From JBEKYD01 sp049509915 (GTDB taxonomy: Bacteria > Acidobacteriota > Terriglobia > Bryobacterales > Bryobacteraceae), in NCBI GenBank assembly GCA_049509915.1, contig JBEKZL010000008.1, forward strand, positions 1 through 59,973: a stretch of DNA of 59,973 nt. The letters run 5' to 3'. Under the pieces are notes generated by a model that was given only the letters and a program-made list of their open reading frames with translations, ran no database searches and was not told where the DNA came from. A program made the translations under genes and the position numbers. Of the stretch, positions 35,401 to 44,019 are shown piece after piece (the first letter of the stretch is position 1; the number at the start of each line of letters is the position of its first letter).

Positions 35401-35780
35401 AGCCGTTCCCCCGCCGGAGCCGTCTGCAAATAGGGACCCAGTTCCACCGCCTGCCAATCTTCATAGCGGAAAGGAAATCGCTCGGCGTAGGGCTCCAGAA
35501 AAAAGTCGAAAGGATTGATGACGGTCATCTCCGCCACCAGGTCCACTTCCAGGGAAAAAATCCGCGTCAGGTTGGGAAAAACCAGCCGCGCCATGAAATT
35601 TCCCTGCGGGTCCTGCTGCCAGTTCAGGAAATGGTCAGCCGGTTCCACCCGCAGCGAATAGCTCGCAATCGGCGTGCGGCTGTGCGGCGCCGGCCGCAAT
35701 CGTACCACCTGCGGTGACAGCGATACCAGCCGGTCGTACCTATATACCGTCTTGTGATGCAATGCGACGCGGATCGCCAT
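32466..35780 (-). CDS. Transglutaminase-DUF2126 (putative amidoligase) fusion protein
   Basis: A 1104-residue protein from the ATG at 35780, chosen because family members begin MAIRVALHHKT. Residues 1-100 are the bacterial transglutaminase N-terminal domain, 100-260 the catalytic core with Cys180 (GSCRDSAW), His229 (DLHAWAEV) and Asp245 (GLDPT). The rest is DUF2126, called a putative amidoligase because of its glutamine-synthetase-like fold; GGEPTFVSIDDMDG and GTGGGNHVVLGAATP are prominent motifs. The protein combines a bond-making and a bond-breaking module. It heads the operon 35780-28243. Confidence 0.92.
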   Translation of the reverse strand: MAIRVALHHKTVYRYDRLVSLSPQVVRLRPAPHSRTPIASYSLRVEPADHFLNWQQDPQGNFMARLVFPNLTRIFSLEVDLVAEMTVINPFDFFLEPYAERFPFRYEDWQAVELGPYLQTAPAGERLTAWLGSISREATATIPFLMGLNGRLQGEIGYLIRMEPGVQTPEETLGRASGSCRDSAWLLVQILRQLGLAARFVSGYLIQLKPDVKPLEGPVGPGADFTDLHAWAEVYLPGAGWIGLDPTSGLAAGEGHIPLAATPDPQSAAPVSGRVGPSQVEFEHEMRVTRIHEDPRVTKPYSDEQWRRIQALGENIDRELAEGDVRLTMGGEPTFVSIDDMDGEEWNVAALGANKQHLASDLLLRLRTRFAPGGLLHFGEGKWYPGESLPRWAYACYWRTDGVPLWHDPQWSADPEKDYGFGATEAQAFAEELARRLGVGPEYVVTAYEDPFLYQQKERQLPVNVDSKNNKLDDPEDRERLRRVTERGLSQPAGFVLPLKAGEGEDGRLWQTGLWIVRTQHLFLVQGDSPAGLRLPLQSLPWEPPDEVQKTREIDPLAEALEAAGPLPVPRRIFRPDTRQWERETPRPAQDGERRTPKPTIGPVVRTALVVEPRDGRLFIFLPPTESAGQFVELLAAVEDTAAKLAMPVLVEGYTPPYDSRLRHIKVTPDPGVIEVNVHPAANWDELVENTTALYELARESRLGTEKFMLDGRHTGTGGGNHVVLGAATPADSPLLRRPDLLKSLIGYWLNHPALSYLFSSVFIGPTSQAPRVDETRADAVYELEIAFQQIQGAQSGCPPWLVDRIFRHLLVDVTGNTHRAEFCIDKLYSPDSATGRLGLLELRAFEMPPHARMSLAQQLLVRALVAWFWKKPYEETPIRWGTRLHDRFLLPHFVERDFSGVIADLNAAGYPLEAAWFAPHIEFRFPVYGRVCYEGVEIELRQAIEPWYVLGEEPGAGGTARYVDSSVERLQVYVRGLIQERFAVTCNRRRLPLQPTGVEGELVCGVRYRAWQPARALHPTIPVHAPLVFDLVEIPAGRSAGGCTYYVAHPGGRTYDTFPVNSNEAEARRRARFFGMGHTPGCLPVPAPEGNAEFPTTLDLRRA

Positions 35781-35939
35781 CGGCTCGGTTTCGCTTGATT
35801 GTGACAGAAAAAGCGGAGATTCCGCCATCAAAAAATCTGATCTTTCATATAGGAGAGCCCGCGATGGCTCTAACTTTCCACACCGCCAAATGCGGCCACA
35901 CCCAGCCAGGCACCGAGCTAGAATCGAGGAGATCCACCC

Positions 35940-38152
35940 ATGAAACAGCAATCTCGCCTCACCCGGGCGTTGGCCCTCGCGCTTGCGGCCGTGTCTGCCG
36001 CGGCTTGGTCCCAGAGGGCCTTGGACCCGGAACTCGCCCGCTGCGAACGCGAGGGTCGCAACGTCACCATCCGACGCGACGACCACGGCATTGCCCACAT
36101 TTACGGCAAAACCGACGCCGACACCGTCTTCGGTACCGTGTACGCCCAGGCAGAAGACGACTTCAACCGCGTCGAGACCAATTACATCAACGGCATGGGA
36201 CGCCTGGCGGAGGCGGAGGGCGAAACCGCTATCTACCGCGACCTGCGCATGAAGCTATTCATCGATCCCGCCGATCTCAAGACCCAATACGCCGCTAGTC
36301 CGGCCTGGCTCCAATCGCTCATGAACGCCTTCGCCGATGGCCTGAACTACTACCTCGCGACCCACCCTCAGGTGAAACCCCGAGTCATCCGGCGATTTGA
36401 GCCCTGGATGGCGCTAAGCTTCACCGAGGGTAGTATCGGCTCCGATATCGAACGCGTGAATCTGGGCCAACTCGAGCGATTCTACGGCCGCCCTCCCGAA
36501 GCGTCGGCAACTCACGGCAACGCGGCGCTCGAGTTCGAAGACGCCGAAACCCAGCCCGAGCCCAGCGGTTCGAATGGCATCGCCATCGCGCCCTCCAATA
36601 CGGCCGCCCACCACGCCCTTCTGCTCATCAATCCGCACACTTCTTTCTTCTTCCGCTCCGAGCTGCAAATGGTGAGCGAGGAAGGGCTGAACGCCTACGG
36701 CGCCGTCACCTGGGGACAGTTCTTCATCTATCAGGGCTTCAACGATCGCGCCGGCTGGATGCACACCTCCAGCGGAGTCGATGCTATCGACGAATACTTC
36801 GAATCGGTGATCGAGAAGAACGGCCGATTCTATTACAAATACGGCGCCGGGGAACGCCCGGTGGCCGCGGCCGAAATCAGCGTGCCGTACCGGACCGTTC
36901 AGGGCATGGGCGAAAAGAAATTCACGGTTTACCGCACCCATCACGGCCCCATCGTCCGCGAGGCCGATGGCAAGTGGGTGAGCGTCCGCCTCATGCAGGA
37001 GCCGGTGAAAGCACTGACGCAGTCCTACACCCGCACCAAGGCGCGGGATTACAAGTCATTCCGCCAGACCATGGAGCTGCACACCAACTCGTCGAACAAC
37101 ACCATTTTCGCCGACGCCGATGGCGATATCGCTTACTTCCACGGCAACTTCATTCCCCGGCGCGACACGCGCTTCGACTGGACCAAGCCGGTGAATGGCA
37201 GCGACCCCGCCACCGAATGGCACGGGCTGCTTTCCGTCGACGAGACGCCGCACCTGTTAAACCCCTCCAGCGGTTGGCTTTACAACACCAACAACTGGCC
37301 GTGGTCGGCGGCTGGCCCGAGCAGCCCGAAAAAAAAAACTATCCCGTCTACGTGGAAACCGGCGGCGAATCGGCGCGCGGATTGCATGCCGTCAAGGTGC
37401 TGGAAAACACCAGGAATTTCACCCTCGACTCGCTCATTGCCGCCGCTTACGACAGTTACCTGACGTGGTTCGACAAACCGATGCCCGCCCTGATCCGTGC
37501 CTGGGACCAAGCCGCTGCCGGCAACCCGCTCAAAGTCAAATTGGCCGGCCAAATCGTGCTGCTGCGCGCCTGGGACCGCCGCTGGTCGGTGAACTCCGTT
37601 CCCACTTCCCTGGCCGTTTTCTGGGGCGAGGAAATCCGGAGCCGAGTGGCCGCCGACGCCAACACGACCGGCATGTCCGTCGAAGATTATATCGCCACCC
37701 GCGCCACGGCCGGCGAGCTTCTCCAAGCGCTGGCGGCCGCGTCCGACAAACTCGCCGCCGCCTTCGGCAAATGGGAAACCCCGTGGGGTGAGATCAATCG
37801 GTTTCAACGGCTTACGGGAGACCTCGTGCAGCCCTTCAACGACGCTCAGCCCAGCGTCCCGGTCGGATTCACTTCCGCGATCTGGGGTTCGCTGGCTTCG
37901 TTCGGGGCGCGAGCGTATCCCGGTACGAAGAAATGGTACGGCACCAGCGGCAACAGTTTCGTCGCCGTGGTCGAGTTCGGCCCGCGCGTCCGCGCCAAAG
38001 CCGTGAGCGCGGGCGGCGAGAGCGGCGACCCAGCCTCGAAACACTTCAACGATCAGGCCGCGCGCTACGCCACCGGCGATCTGCGCGACGTCTGTTTCTA
38101 CCGCGACGACCTCCGCCGCCACATCGAACGGGAATACCACCCCGGCGAGTAG
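35940..38152 (+). pseudogene. Penicillin acylase family (Ntn-hydrolase) protein, frameshifted at an A10 tract
   Basis: The first frame starts at ATG 35940 behind GAGGAG with a signal peptide (to about residue 25) and contains the penicillin-acylase nucleophile context GSNGIAIAPS (Ser211). At 37330-37339 ten A residues follow SSP; the frame then becomes nonsense, while the next frame continues NYPVYVETGGESARGLHAVK to the natural stop at 38152. Adding one A gives a 737-residue protein of normal length. Family members remove acyl groups from amides such as beta-lactams or homoserine lactones. Because the break is in a homopolymer, transcriptional slippage or a sequencing error is possible. Confidence 0.85.
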
Positions 38153-38176
38153 GAGTAGGACGCGCCTCCTGGCCTG

Positions 38177-38410
38177 TCAGCTGACGGCTGCTCCATGGGA
38201 GATTTTCGCCGGGTTCCTGATCACTATCAGCCGCACGGTTTGCGGGGCGAAGCAATGGCGGTAAACCAGCTCCGAGCTGGATCCATGATTCTCAAACGCG
38301 ACGGCGAAGTTGAAATGGGCGGGCGGGTTGTCGATGTAGAACTCCGCAGTGAACCTGCGTCGTGATAGTGCGCAGGGCTCCGCCGGAAAACGTAGCTGGC
38401 CGAATGCTCT
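38177..38410 (-). pseudogene. Likely 3' remnant of a protein-coding gene
   Basis: On the minus strand the frame ending at the TGA 38179-38177 reads RRRFTAEFYIDNPPAHFNFA, then VAFENHGSSSELVYRHCF and further residues, with strong G/C in third codon positions typical of coding sequence here. It has no start codon and is closed upstream by TAA at 38413-38411. It looks like the end of a decayed secreted or beta-sandwich protein; no family is named. Confidence 0.4.
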
Positions 38411-38437
38411 TTACAGGTAGGCCGGCATGCCAGATTG

Positions 38438-40327
38438 TTACGGCGCAACCACGATCTGGATGCGGTTGCTTTCCGTGCCGCCTGCGCCGATCCAAAGCTG
38501 CGAAGCTCCGGCGTTGGCAACGGCGGGCATCTGCACTTCGACCTGGTAAAAGCCGACATAGCCGGGAGCCAGCGTTGCGCGCGTGACGGCGATGGGCGAG
38601 CCGTCCAGGTAAGCCGTAATTGGCGCCACCACGGCGGGCGGATCCTGTTGCGGCGCGGGGACGCCGGTCGGCCAGTTCGGCTGCACCCTGCCGAGGCCGG
38701 TAGCCATAATCAGGATGCGGCCTTGCGAGTGAACCGGATTGCCGGCATCGAGCGGCATTTCGGTATCGGCGTCGAAGACCGCGGGAGCGCCCTCACGCGA
38801 AAGCAAAATCGCCGGCGAAACTGCTTCCACCGGCAGCCCCATGGTAACAGGCCCGCGGTTGGTGTCGAGCGCCAGCGCCACGCTGGGGCCGCTGGCCTCG
38901 AATGGAACCTGGATCTGCGATTCGTTGTCAGAGGCAGCCAGGATCGGGAAATCCAGTTCGCCACCTCGGGCCGAGGCAACCCGCGCGCCCACCACGCTCA
39001 GCAGCGATCCGGGCGCGGCAGCGCGAGTGCTGAAATCGGCGGCGTTGACAATGCGCGGACTGCGCGCGCGGTGCGGCGCGGCCGCGGCGTAAACTCCGTA
39101 ACCGTCCAGCGCGGCGTACAACTGCACGCCGGCCGGATCGAGCCGCACGTCGGTGGCTGGGGCCGACGGCAACCGGGTCGAGAGTTTCCTCCACTCAATC
39201 TGGCCGATGCTGGCGTTTTCCAAGTCCGCCTGGCCATAATAAACGCCCGCGTCCGTGGCCACGTACACCGCGCCGGCCGCACGGTCGGCCGTAATGCCAT
39301 GGGCCGCGCCGGCGGGCAGGTCGCCGTCCAGGGAATCCCAGAAACCACCGCTATTGGTAGTGCGCAATACGCGCGGCGCGCCGCCGCTGAGTGCCGCCAA
39401 AGCCACCCTCGGCGAGCCGCCGTCCACCCAGATCCGCTCCACCCTACCGCTGCCGTTCGGTTCCGGCCGGTTGGGAAACGTTCGGCCGCCGTCAAGCGAA
39501 ACCCAGATGCGCCCGTCCGACGTCCCCGCATAGACCGCTTGGCCAGAAACCTCGACGGCGGTGACGTCGGCATCCAATTGGCGGGCGTAGCGGGCAATCA
39601 AATCGGCGGGCGAGTTCGCGGCTCTCACCGGAAGCCACACCGCCGCGCCGGGAGTCAATTCCAGCGTTCCAAAGCCTTCCGCTTCAAGGCGTGTTCCGGA
39701 AGTGCCGGTGGGCGTGGCCAGAATGCGGCGCACCGCCAGGTTCGGCAAACCGTCGTTGAGGCCGGACCAGGAGAGCCCGCCATCGGCCGAACGCCAGACC
39801 CCGTAATCGTTGGCAACCACGATCCGGTCGCGCTGGCCGGCGGCGATGGCGACGTCGTGCAAGCCGCCACCCACCACCGAAGAATCCTTGAAGCCGGTCA
39901 GGTTGGTCCACGAATGGCCACCGTCGTCGGAACGGTATAGTTGTTGGCCCAGCGCAAAGGCGGCGCCGGCGTCGGAAGGCAGAGAAATCGCGCGCGCGCC
40001 GGATTCGGGCAGACGAGCGACGACGGCCGTGGCCGGCGGCGCTGGCTCAGCGGTCGCGACCGCCGGGGACCAAGTCGCCAAATCGGTCGAACGAAAGACC
40101 TTCCCCGCGCGAGTTGCCGCGTACAGCGTCGCGCCATTCGGTCCGTACCAGACGCGCGCCATCGCGCCGGTGGCCGGCCCCGACAAATCGAGCGCTACGC
40201 TGGTGCCGCCCACCTTGCGCCATTCGACCGGCTGCTGCGCGCGGGCGATGCCACCGTTCCAAGAAAGCACGGCGGCGACCAACAGTGGTACGGTGGCTGT
40301 TCCTTTATGACACACAACCGCTTTCAT
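38438..40327 (-). CDS. Secreted beta-propeller protein with C-terminal TIGR03437 domain
   Basis: A 629-residue product with a signal peptide (to about residue 30, ending ARAQ). Residues ~35-400 have BNR/sortilin-like repeats: VFRSTDLATW, LYRSDDGGHSWTNL, VWRSADGGLSWSGL and WVSLDGGRTF. The C-terminal part is a TIGR03437 domain (IVNAADFS, SVVGARV, IMATGLGRVQP, YQVEVQMP), the Solibacter-type cell-surface module also found at 6342. The role is probably extracellular binding; no enzyme motif is seen. It is divergent from the FecR gene with a 164-base gap. Confidence 0.85.
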   Translation of the reverse strand: MKAVVCHKGTATVPLLVAAVLSWNGGIARAQQPVEWRKVGGTSVALDLSGPATGAMARVWYGPNGATLYAATRAGKVFRSTDLATWSPAVATAEPAPPATAVVARLPESGARAISLPSDAGAAFALGQQLYRSDDGGHSWTNLTGFKDSSVVGGGLHDVAIAAGQRDRIVVANDYGVWRSADGGLSWSGLNDGLPNLAVRRILATPTGTSGTRLEAEGFGTLELTPGAAVWLPVRAANSPADLIARYARQLDADVTAVEVSGQAVYAGTSDGRIWVSLDGGRTFPNRPEPNGSGRVERIWVDGGSPRVALAALSGGAPRVLRTTNSGGFWDSLDGDLPAGAAHGITADRAAGAVYVATDAGVYYGQADLENASIGQIEWRKLSTRLPSAPATDVRLDPAGVQLYAALDGYGVYAAAAPHRARSPRIVNAADFSTRAAAPGSLLSVVGARVASARGGELDFPILAASDNESQIQVPFEASGPSVALALDTNRGPVTMGLPVEAVSPAILLSREGAPAVFDADTEMPLDAGNPVHSQGRILIMATGLGRVQPNWPTGVPAPQQDPPAVVAPITAYLDGSPIAVTRATLAPGYVGFYQVEVQMPAVANAGASQLWIGAGGTESNRIQIVVAP

Positions 40328-40491
40328 TCTACCCTACACTATCGGCTGACTGCCTCATTAACTTGATGAAATTCCATGGCTTGTCTACTAAAGTCAAGTA
40401 CGGTCCCCTGGTTGCACTGCAGGTTTGGTGCTAGACTGAAATGTCTTAGCAGTCGGCAAGGTTTAGTGTGTCCAGTTTGAAGGACAAGTTC

Positions 40492-41328
40492 ATGTCGCGC
40501 TGTGGGCGGCCAATGCGGATTCGGGGTAGGCTGCTGGTGGCGGCCGCCGCCGTAATGTGTCTGGCGCCGCTCCAGGCACAGCAGGAATACGCTGCCAAGA
40601 TTCTGATCGAGATGGGGCAGGTTTCCGTCCTTAAGGACAGTGTCCCCCAGGCACTCATCGTGGGCGACCCGGCACTCGGCGTCGTGCGTGTAAAACAGAT
40701 CATCCAGACCGGGCCGAACAGCTACGCCAAGTTTCAGATTCCCGACGGCAGCACCTTCGAAGTCTTCGAGAATTCCCAGGTTACCTTTCGCGACAACTGG
40801 CCCAGTTGGAGCGATTTGCTCAACGTGCTGATCGGCCGGGTGAAGGTTTTCATCGACCATTCGAAGGGCCCCAACCCGAAGAACGTCACCACGCCAACGG
40901 CGGTTGTATCGGTGCGGGGCACGGTTTTCGATGTGGTAGTAGAGGATGCCGAGGGCACGACCTTCATCACTGTGGACGAGGGCCTGGTTCAAGTTCGTAA
41001 CACGACCGCACCGGGCCCCGAGCCGCAGTTGAAGGCCGGCGATTCGATTCGCATTTACCGTGGCCAACCGCTGGCGCAGGCGGGAATCGATCGCGGAGGC
41101 TTATTGCGCGCCGCAGTCAAGGCAGCCGAGCAGGCCGTGTATCAGGCGGTCTATGGCCAGAAGGGCGGTGGCGGGTTGGGGATTCCGGGTTCGGGCGGTG
41201 CGCAGGGCGACAAAGGCAAGGGCGGCACCGGGAACACGGGCACCGGCACCGGACCCACAGCGCCAACCGCGCCCCCGGCTCCCTCGGCGCCCACGGCTCC
41301 TTCGGCCCCTTCCACTACCGGCCACTGA
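40492..41328 (+). CDS. FecR-domain protein with low-complexity C-terminus
   Basis: The ATG at 40492 follows GAAGGA at a seven-base distance and gives 278 residues. A signal peptide (to about residue 30) is followed by a FecR domain (residues ~35-190) with GQVSVLKD, TGPNSYAKFQIPDGS and TPTAVVSVRGTVFDV. The C-terminal ~70 residues are Gly-rich, then a Pro/Ala/Thr tail. It lacks a transmembrane anti-sigma arrangement and no ECF sigma gene is adjacent, so it is more likely an envelope FecR-fold protein than an iron-uptake regulator. The three genes 40492-42193 are closely spaced and may form one operon. Confidence 0.85.
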   Translation: MSRCGRPMRIRGRLLVAAAAVMCLAPLQAQQEYAAKILIEMGQVSVLKDSVPQALIVGDPALGVVRVKQIIQTGPNSYAKFQIPDGSTFEVFENSQVTFRDNWPSWSDLLNVLIGRVKVFIDHSKGPNPKNVTTPTAVVSVRGTVFDVVVEDAEGTTFITVDEGLVQVRNTTAPGPEPQLKAGDSIRIYRGQPLAQAGIDRGGLLRAAVKAAEQAVYQAVYGQKGGGGLGIPGSGGAQGDKGKGGTGNTGTGTGPTAPTAPPAPSAPTAPSAPSTTGH

Positions 41329-41364
41329 CGGCGGTCCCGGTTCCCGGCGTGCTAGAGTCGAAGA

Positions 41365-41928
41365 ATGAAAGGCATTGGCGTAGGGACGGCAGTTCTTTGC
41401 TGGGCTACGGCACTCTGCGGCCAGGCGCCGCCGCAACCGCCGGCGGGGCTGGAGACGAGTTGGGAGATCGTGCCGGTAATTCAGGACATCGGCGCGCACG
41501 CCGGCCGCCTGCTGCCGGCTCTGGACCGCGTCGACGTGCGGGCTTGGATCGACCGGGGAGCGTCGGAAACCTACCTGGAACAGTTGCAGTCGTGCCGCGA
41601 GCAGGCGCGCGCGGTTCGGGACGAATCGGGGAACCTGACGCATAATCCAGAGCGGCTGGCCGGCGGCATGTCGCTGCTGTTTCGCCTTGAGGGCCTGGAC
41701 CTGATGCTGCTGTCGCTGGAGGATGGAATGCGCAAATACCAGACTTCCCGCGAGGCCGAAGCGTTGGCCAGCTTGCGGGCGCAGGCCGAACCGAGCCGCG
41801 ACCGTTTCGAGCGCTACCTGGTGCAATTGGCGGCAGAGCAGGAACAGCAGATCCGGGTCATGGACGAAGAAGCCCAACGCTGCCGGGCGCTGGTGACCGC
41901 TCCGAAGACGGCGGGGAAGAAGAAATAG
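41365..41928 (+). CDS. Hypothetical secreted helical protein
   Basis: The 187-residue product has a short signal peptide (MKGIGVGTAVLCWATALCGQ). The mature part begins with a Pro-rich stretch and is otherwise alpha-helical and charged, including LEGLDLMLLSLEDGMRKY and LVQLAAEQEQQIRVMDEE, ending in a Lys-rich tail. No named domain is recognised. It is 36 bases downstream of the FecR gene and 7 bases upstream of the Cys-rich gene, suggesting co-transcription. Confidence 0.68.
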   Translation: MKGIGVGTAVLCWATALCGQAPPQPPAGLETSWEIVPVIQDIGAHAGRLLPALDRVDVRAWIDRGASETYLEQLQSCREQARAVRDESGNLTHNPERLAGGMSLLFRLEGLDLMLLSLEDGMRKYQTSREAEALASLRAQAEPSRDRFERYLVQLAAEQEQQIRVMDEEAQRCRALVTAPKTAGKKK

Positions 41929-41935
41929 GACCCTC

Positions 41936-42193
41936 ATGGCGTTTCTCTGTAGCATTTGTGGCGAGCAATCCACACAAATCTGCGTCCGCTGCACCAAGGA
42001 CGCTTGCCGGAACCACCTGTGCGACAAGTGCCACCGCTGCAGCGATTGCTGCGACTGCGAAGTGACCCTGGAAGAGCACCCGCGGCCAATCCCCGAAATC
42101 AGGCCGAGACTCGAGAGCATCCCCCTCGCTGCCGACAGCGAGGAATCGCTACCGGAGCAGATTTCGAATCCACCGGAATCGATGAACACATAG
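41936..42193 (+). CDS. Small Cys-rich zinc-binding-like protein
   Basis: An 85-residue protein whose first 42 residues contain eleven cysteines in the pattern CSICG, CVRC, CRNHLC, CHRCSDCCDC, similar in spacing to B-box or treble-clef zinc fingers. The rest is acidic and Pro-rich (residues 45-85). There is no signal peptide, so it is cytoplasmic, unlike its two upstream neighbours. It may bind one or two zinc ions as a protein-interaction module. The family is not recognised. Confidence 0.7.
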   Translation: MAFLCSICGEQSTQICVRCTKDACRNHLCDKCHRCSDCCDCEVTLEEHPRPIPEIRPRLESIPLAADSEESLPEQISNPPESMNT

Positions 42194-42222
42194 GGCCAGT
42201 GCCGCAATGCCGGCGCTAAGGC

Positions 42223-43893
42223 TTACTTCTGTGGCTCGTGAACCTTGAGGATGCGATCGGCGGAGACATCCCGGAGTTCCTGAGTAATTCCGGAAGGCCA
42301 ACGGATTTCCACCAAGTCCACGGTCTTGCTCGGGCCCAGACCGAAGTGGGTGGCGCTGGCGCTGGAAGAAGCGTAGCCGGCGGCGAAAGAAACATGGTTG
42401 TATTGCGCGATCCCGCCTGCCACCACCTTAATCCTGGCACCGATCCCATCGCGGTTGCTCTTCGATCCCTCCAGTGCGAACTCAATCCAGTGATTGCCGC
42501 CCGGGCTGTCGTTGAGCCACACTTCAGCCGGTGCGGCGAGAGCCGTGACGACTACGTCGAGGCGCCCGTCCCCGTTCAGGTCTCCCACCGCCGATCCGCG
42601 ATGGCGGCTGGGGGGCTGTGCCGTCAAGCCGGCTTCGGCGGTGAGTGCCTCAAACCGGGCGGCGCCCAGGTTGCGGAATACGGTATTCGGCTGCTTCACG
42701 GGCACGCCCGATTGATATCCAAGGGATTGAACGTGGCCGCGCGAAACGAAGATGTCCTTCCATCCATCGTTGTCGAAATCGGCAATCGTGGGCGAGTAAC
42801 CGGCCATCGGTGCACTCAGACGAGCCATGCCGGTTTTCTGAGTGATATCGGCGAAGGCGCCTTTCCCGAGATTCCTGAATATCGGAAAAGTCTCATTGTC
42901 GAGCGCCGCAAAAACGATATCGGGCAGGCCATCGTTGTCGAGATCGCGCGCGTCCACACCCATACCCGAGATAAAGTGGCCGTCCTCGGTCAACGCCACG
43001 CCGGCATCGAACGAAGTCTCTTCGAACTTACCGCGGCCTTTGTTGTGAAAGAACGAATTGAATACCTTATCGTTGGCGACGAAGATATCCATCCAACCGT
43101 CCAGGTCGAAGTCCGCGACTCCTATTCCCATGCCCTTACCCGGATGGGCGCGGATGCCGCTCTCTTCGGAAATGTCTTTGAAGGTCCCGTTTCCCCGATT
43201 GAGGAATAGCCGATTCGGAGTGCCCTTGTAGAATTTCGGATGACAATAGTCGGTCTTGCCGGGAGCTGCTTCGCAAGCGGGTTCGGTCTTGATGTCCCAA
43301 GCGAGATAGTCGACCACAAAAAGGTCCAGCAAACCATCGTTATTTACATCCACCCACGCCCCGCCCACCGACCACAGGGGTCCGTACTGCTTGTCGGGAA
43401 GATCGAGCCCGGCTTTCACCGTGACATCGGTGAAAGTACCGTCGCCGTTGTTATGGTACAGACGGTTCGCGTGAACTCCGCCGACAAAGATGTCTTCATA
43501 ACCGTCGTTGTCATAGTCACCGATGGCGACGCCGTTGTCGAAACCCACGCCCGCCAGGCCGGCCTTTTCAGTGACATCGGTGAAATGACCGTGGCCATCG
43601 TTCCGGAAGAGTCGATTGGAATACTTAGGCGAGTTTTTTTTCAGAGTCGCGATGTCGGCTCCGTTGGTGAAGTAGAGATCGAGGTAGCCGTCGTTATTGT
43701 AATCGAACACGGCCACCCCGCCGGCCATGGTTTCAGGAGCATGGCGTTGCGGCGTCTCCGAACTGTCCAGCTTGAAGTCGATTGGCTGGTAAGTGAAGTG
43801 AATGGGCGGCTGGGGATTCTGTCCGGCCAGAACGGCCCAGAAAGCGAATGGCAGTAAGGCGAGCAGCCAGGGATATCGCCCGACGGACTTCAT
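42223..43893 (-). CDS. FG-GAP/VCBS repeat protein with C-terminal ASPIC/UnbV domain
   Basis: A 556-residue secreted protein with a signal peptide ending around residue 24. FG-GAP beta-propeller repeats run from about residue 50 to 450, with calcium-binding DxNNDGxxD motifs such as DYNNDGYLDLYF, DYDNDGYEDIFV, DVNNDGLLDLFV and DLDGWMDIFV. The C-terminal ASPIC/UnbV domain (about 480-550) ends near VEIRWPSG. These proteins are common in Acidobacteria and thought to bind cell-surface or extracellular targets. It converges on the Cys-rich gene with 29 bases between. Confidence 0.92.
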   Translation of the reverse strand: MKSVGRYPWLLALLPFAFWAVLAGQNPQPPIHFTYQPIDFKLDSSETPQRHAPETMAGGVAVFDYNNDGYLDLYFTNGADIATLKKNSPKYSNRLFRNDGHGHFTDVTEKAGLAGVGFDNGVAIGDYDNDGYEDIFVGGVHANRLYHNNGDGTFTDVTVKAGLDLPDKQYGPLWSVGGAWVDVNNDGLLDLFVVDYLAWDIKTEPACEAAPGKTDYCHPKFYKGTPNRLFLNRGNGTFKDISEESGIRAHPGKGMGIGVADFDLDGWMDIFVANDKVFNSFFHNKGRGKFEETSFDAGVALTEDGHFISGMGVDARDLDNDGLPDIVFAALDNETFPIFRNLGKGAFADITQKTGMARLSAPMAGYSPTIADFDNDGWKDIFVSRGHVQSLGYQSGVPVKQPNTVFRNLGAARFEALTAEAGLTAQPPSRHRGSAVGDLNGDGRLDVVVTALAAPAEVWLNDSPGGNHWIEFALEGSKSNRDGIGARIKVVAGGIAQYNHVSFAAGYASSSASATHFGLGPSKTVDLVEIRWPSGITQELRDVSADRILKVHEPQK

Positions 43894-43960
43894 GTTTGCG
43901 CCCTATTGTAACCCCCCGGCGCCGGCTTCATCGATTTGAGGATTTCGCGGGTTGGCGCGG

Positions 43961-43988
43961 CACCGCTCCCTGGCGGTCGCGGCTCGGT
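43961..43988. repeat. REP-like half element, copy E
   Basis: CACCGCTCCCTGGCGGTCGC matches one arm of the REP-like palindrome; the second arm is absent or strongly diverged (a separate small hairpin CGAACGCTCGAAGCGTTTCG follows). It lies between the FG-GAP gene and the TPR/WD40-like gene. Confidence 0.65.
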
Positions 43989-44019
43989 CAGATTCGCGAA
44001 CGCTCGAAGCGTTTCGGGG

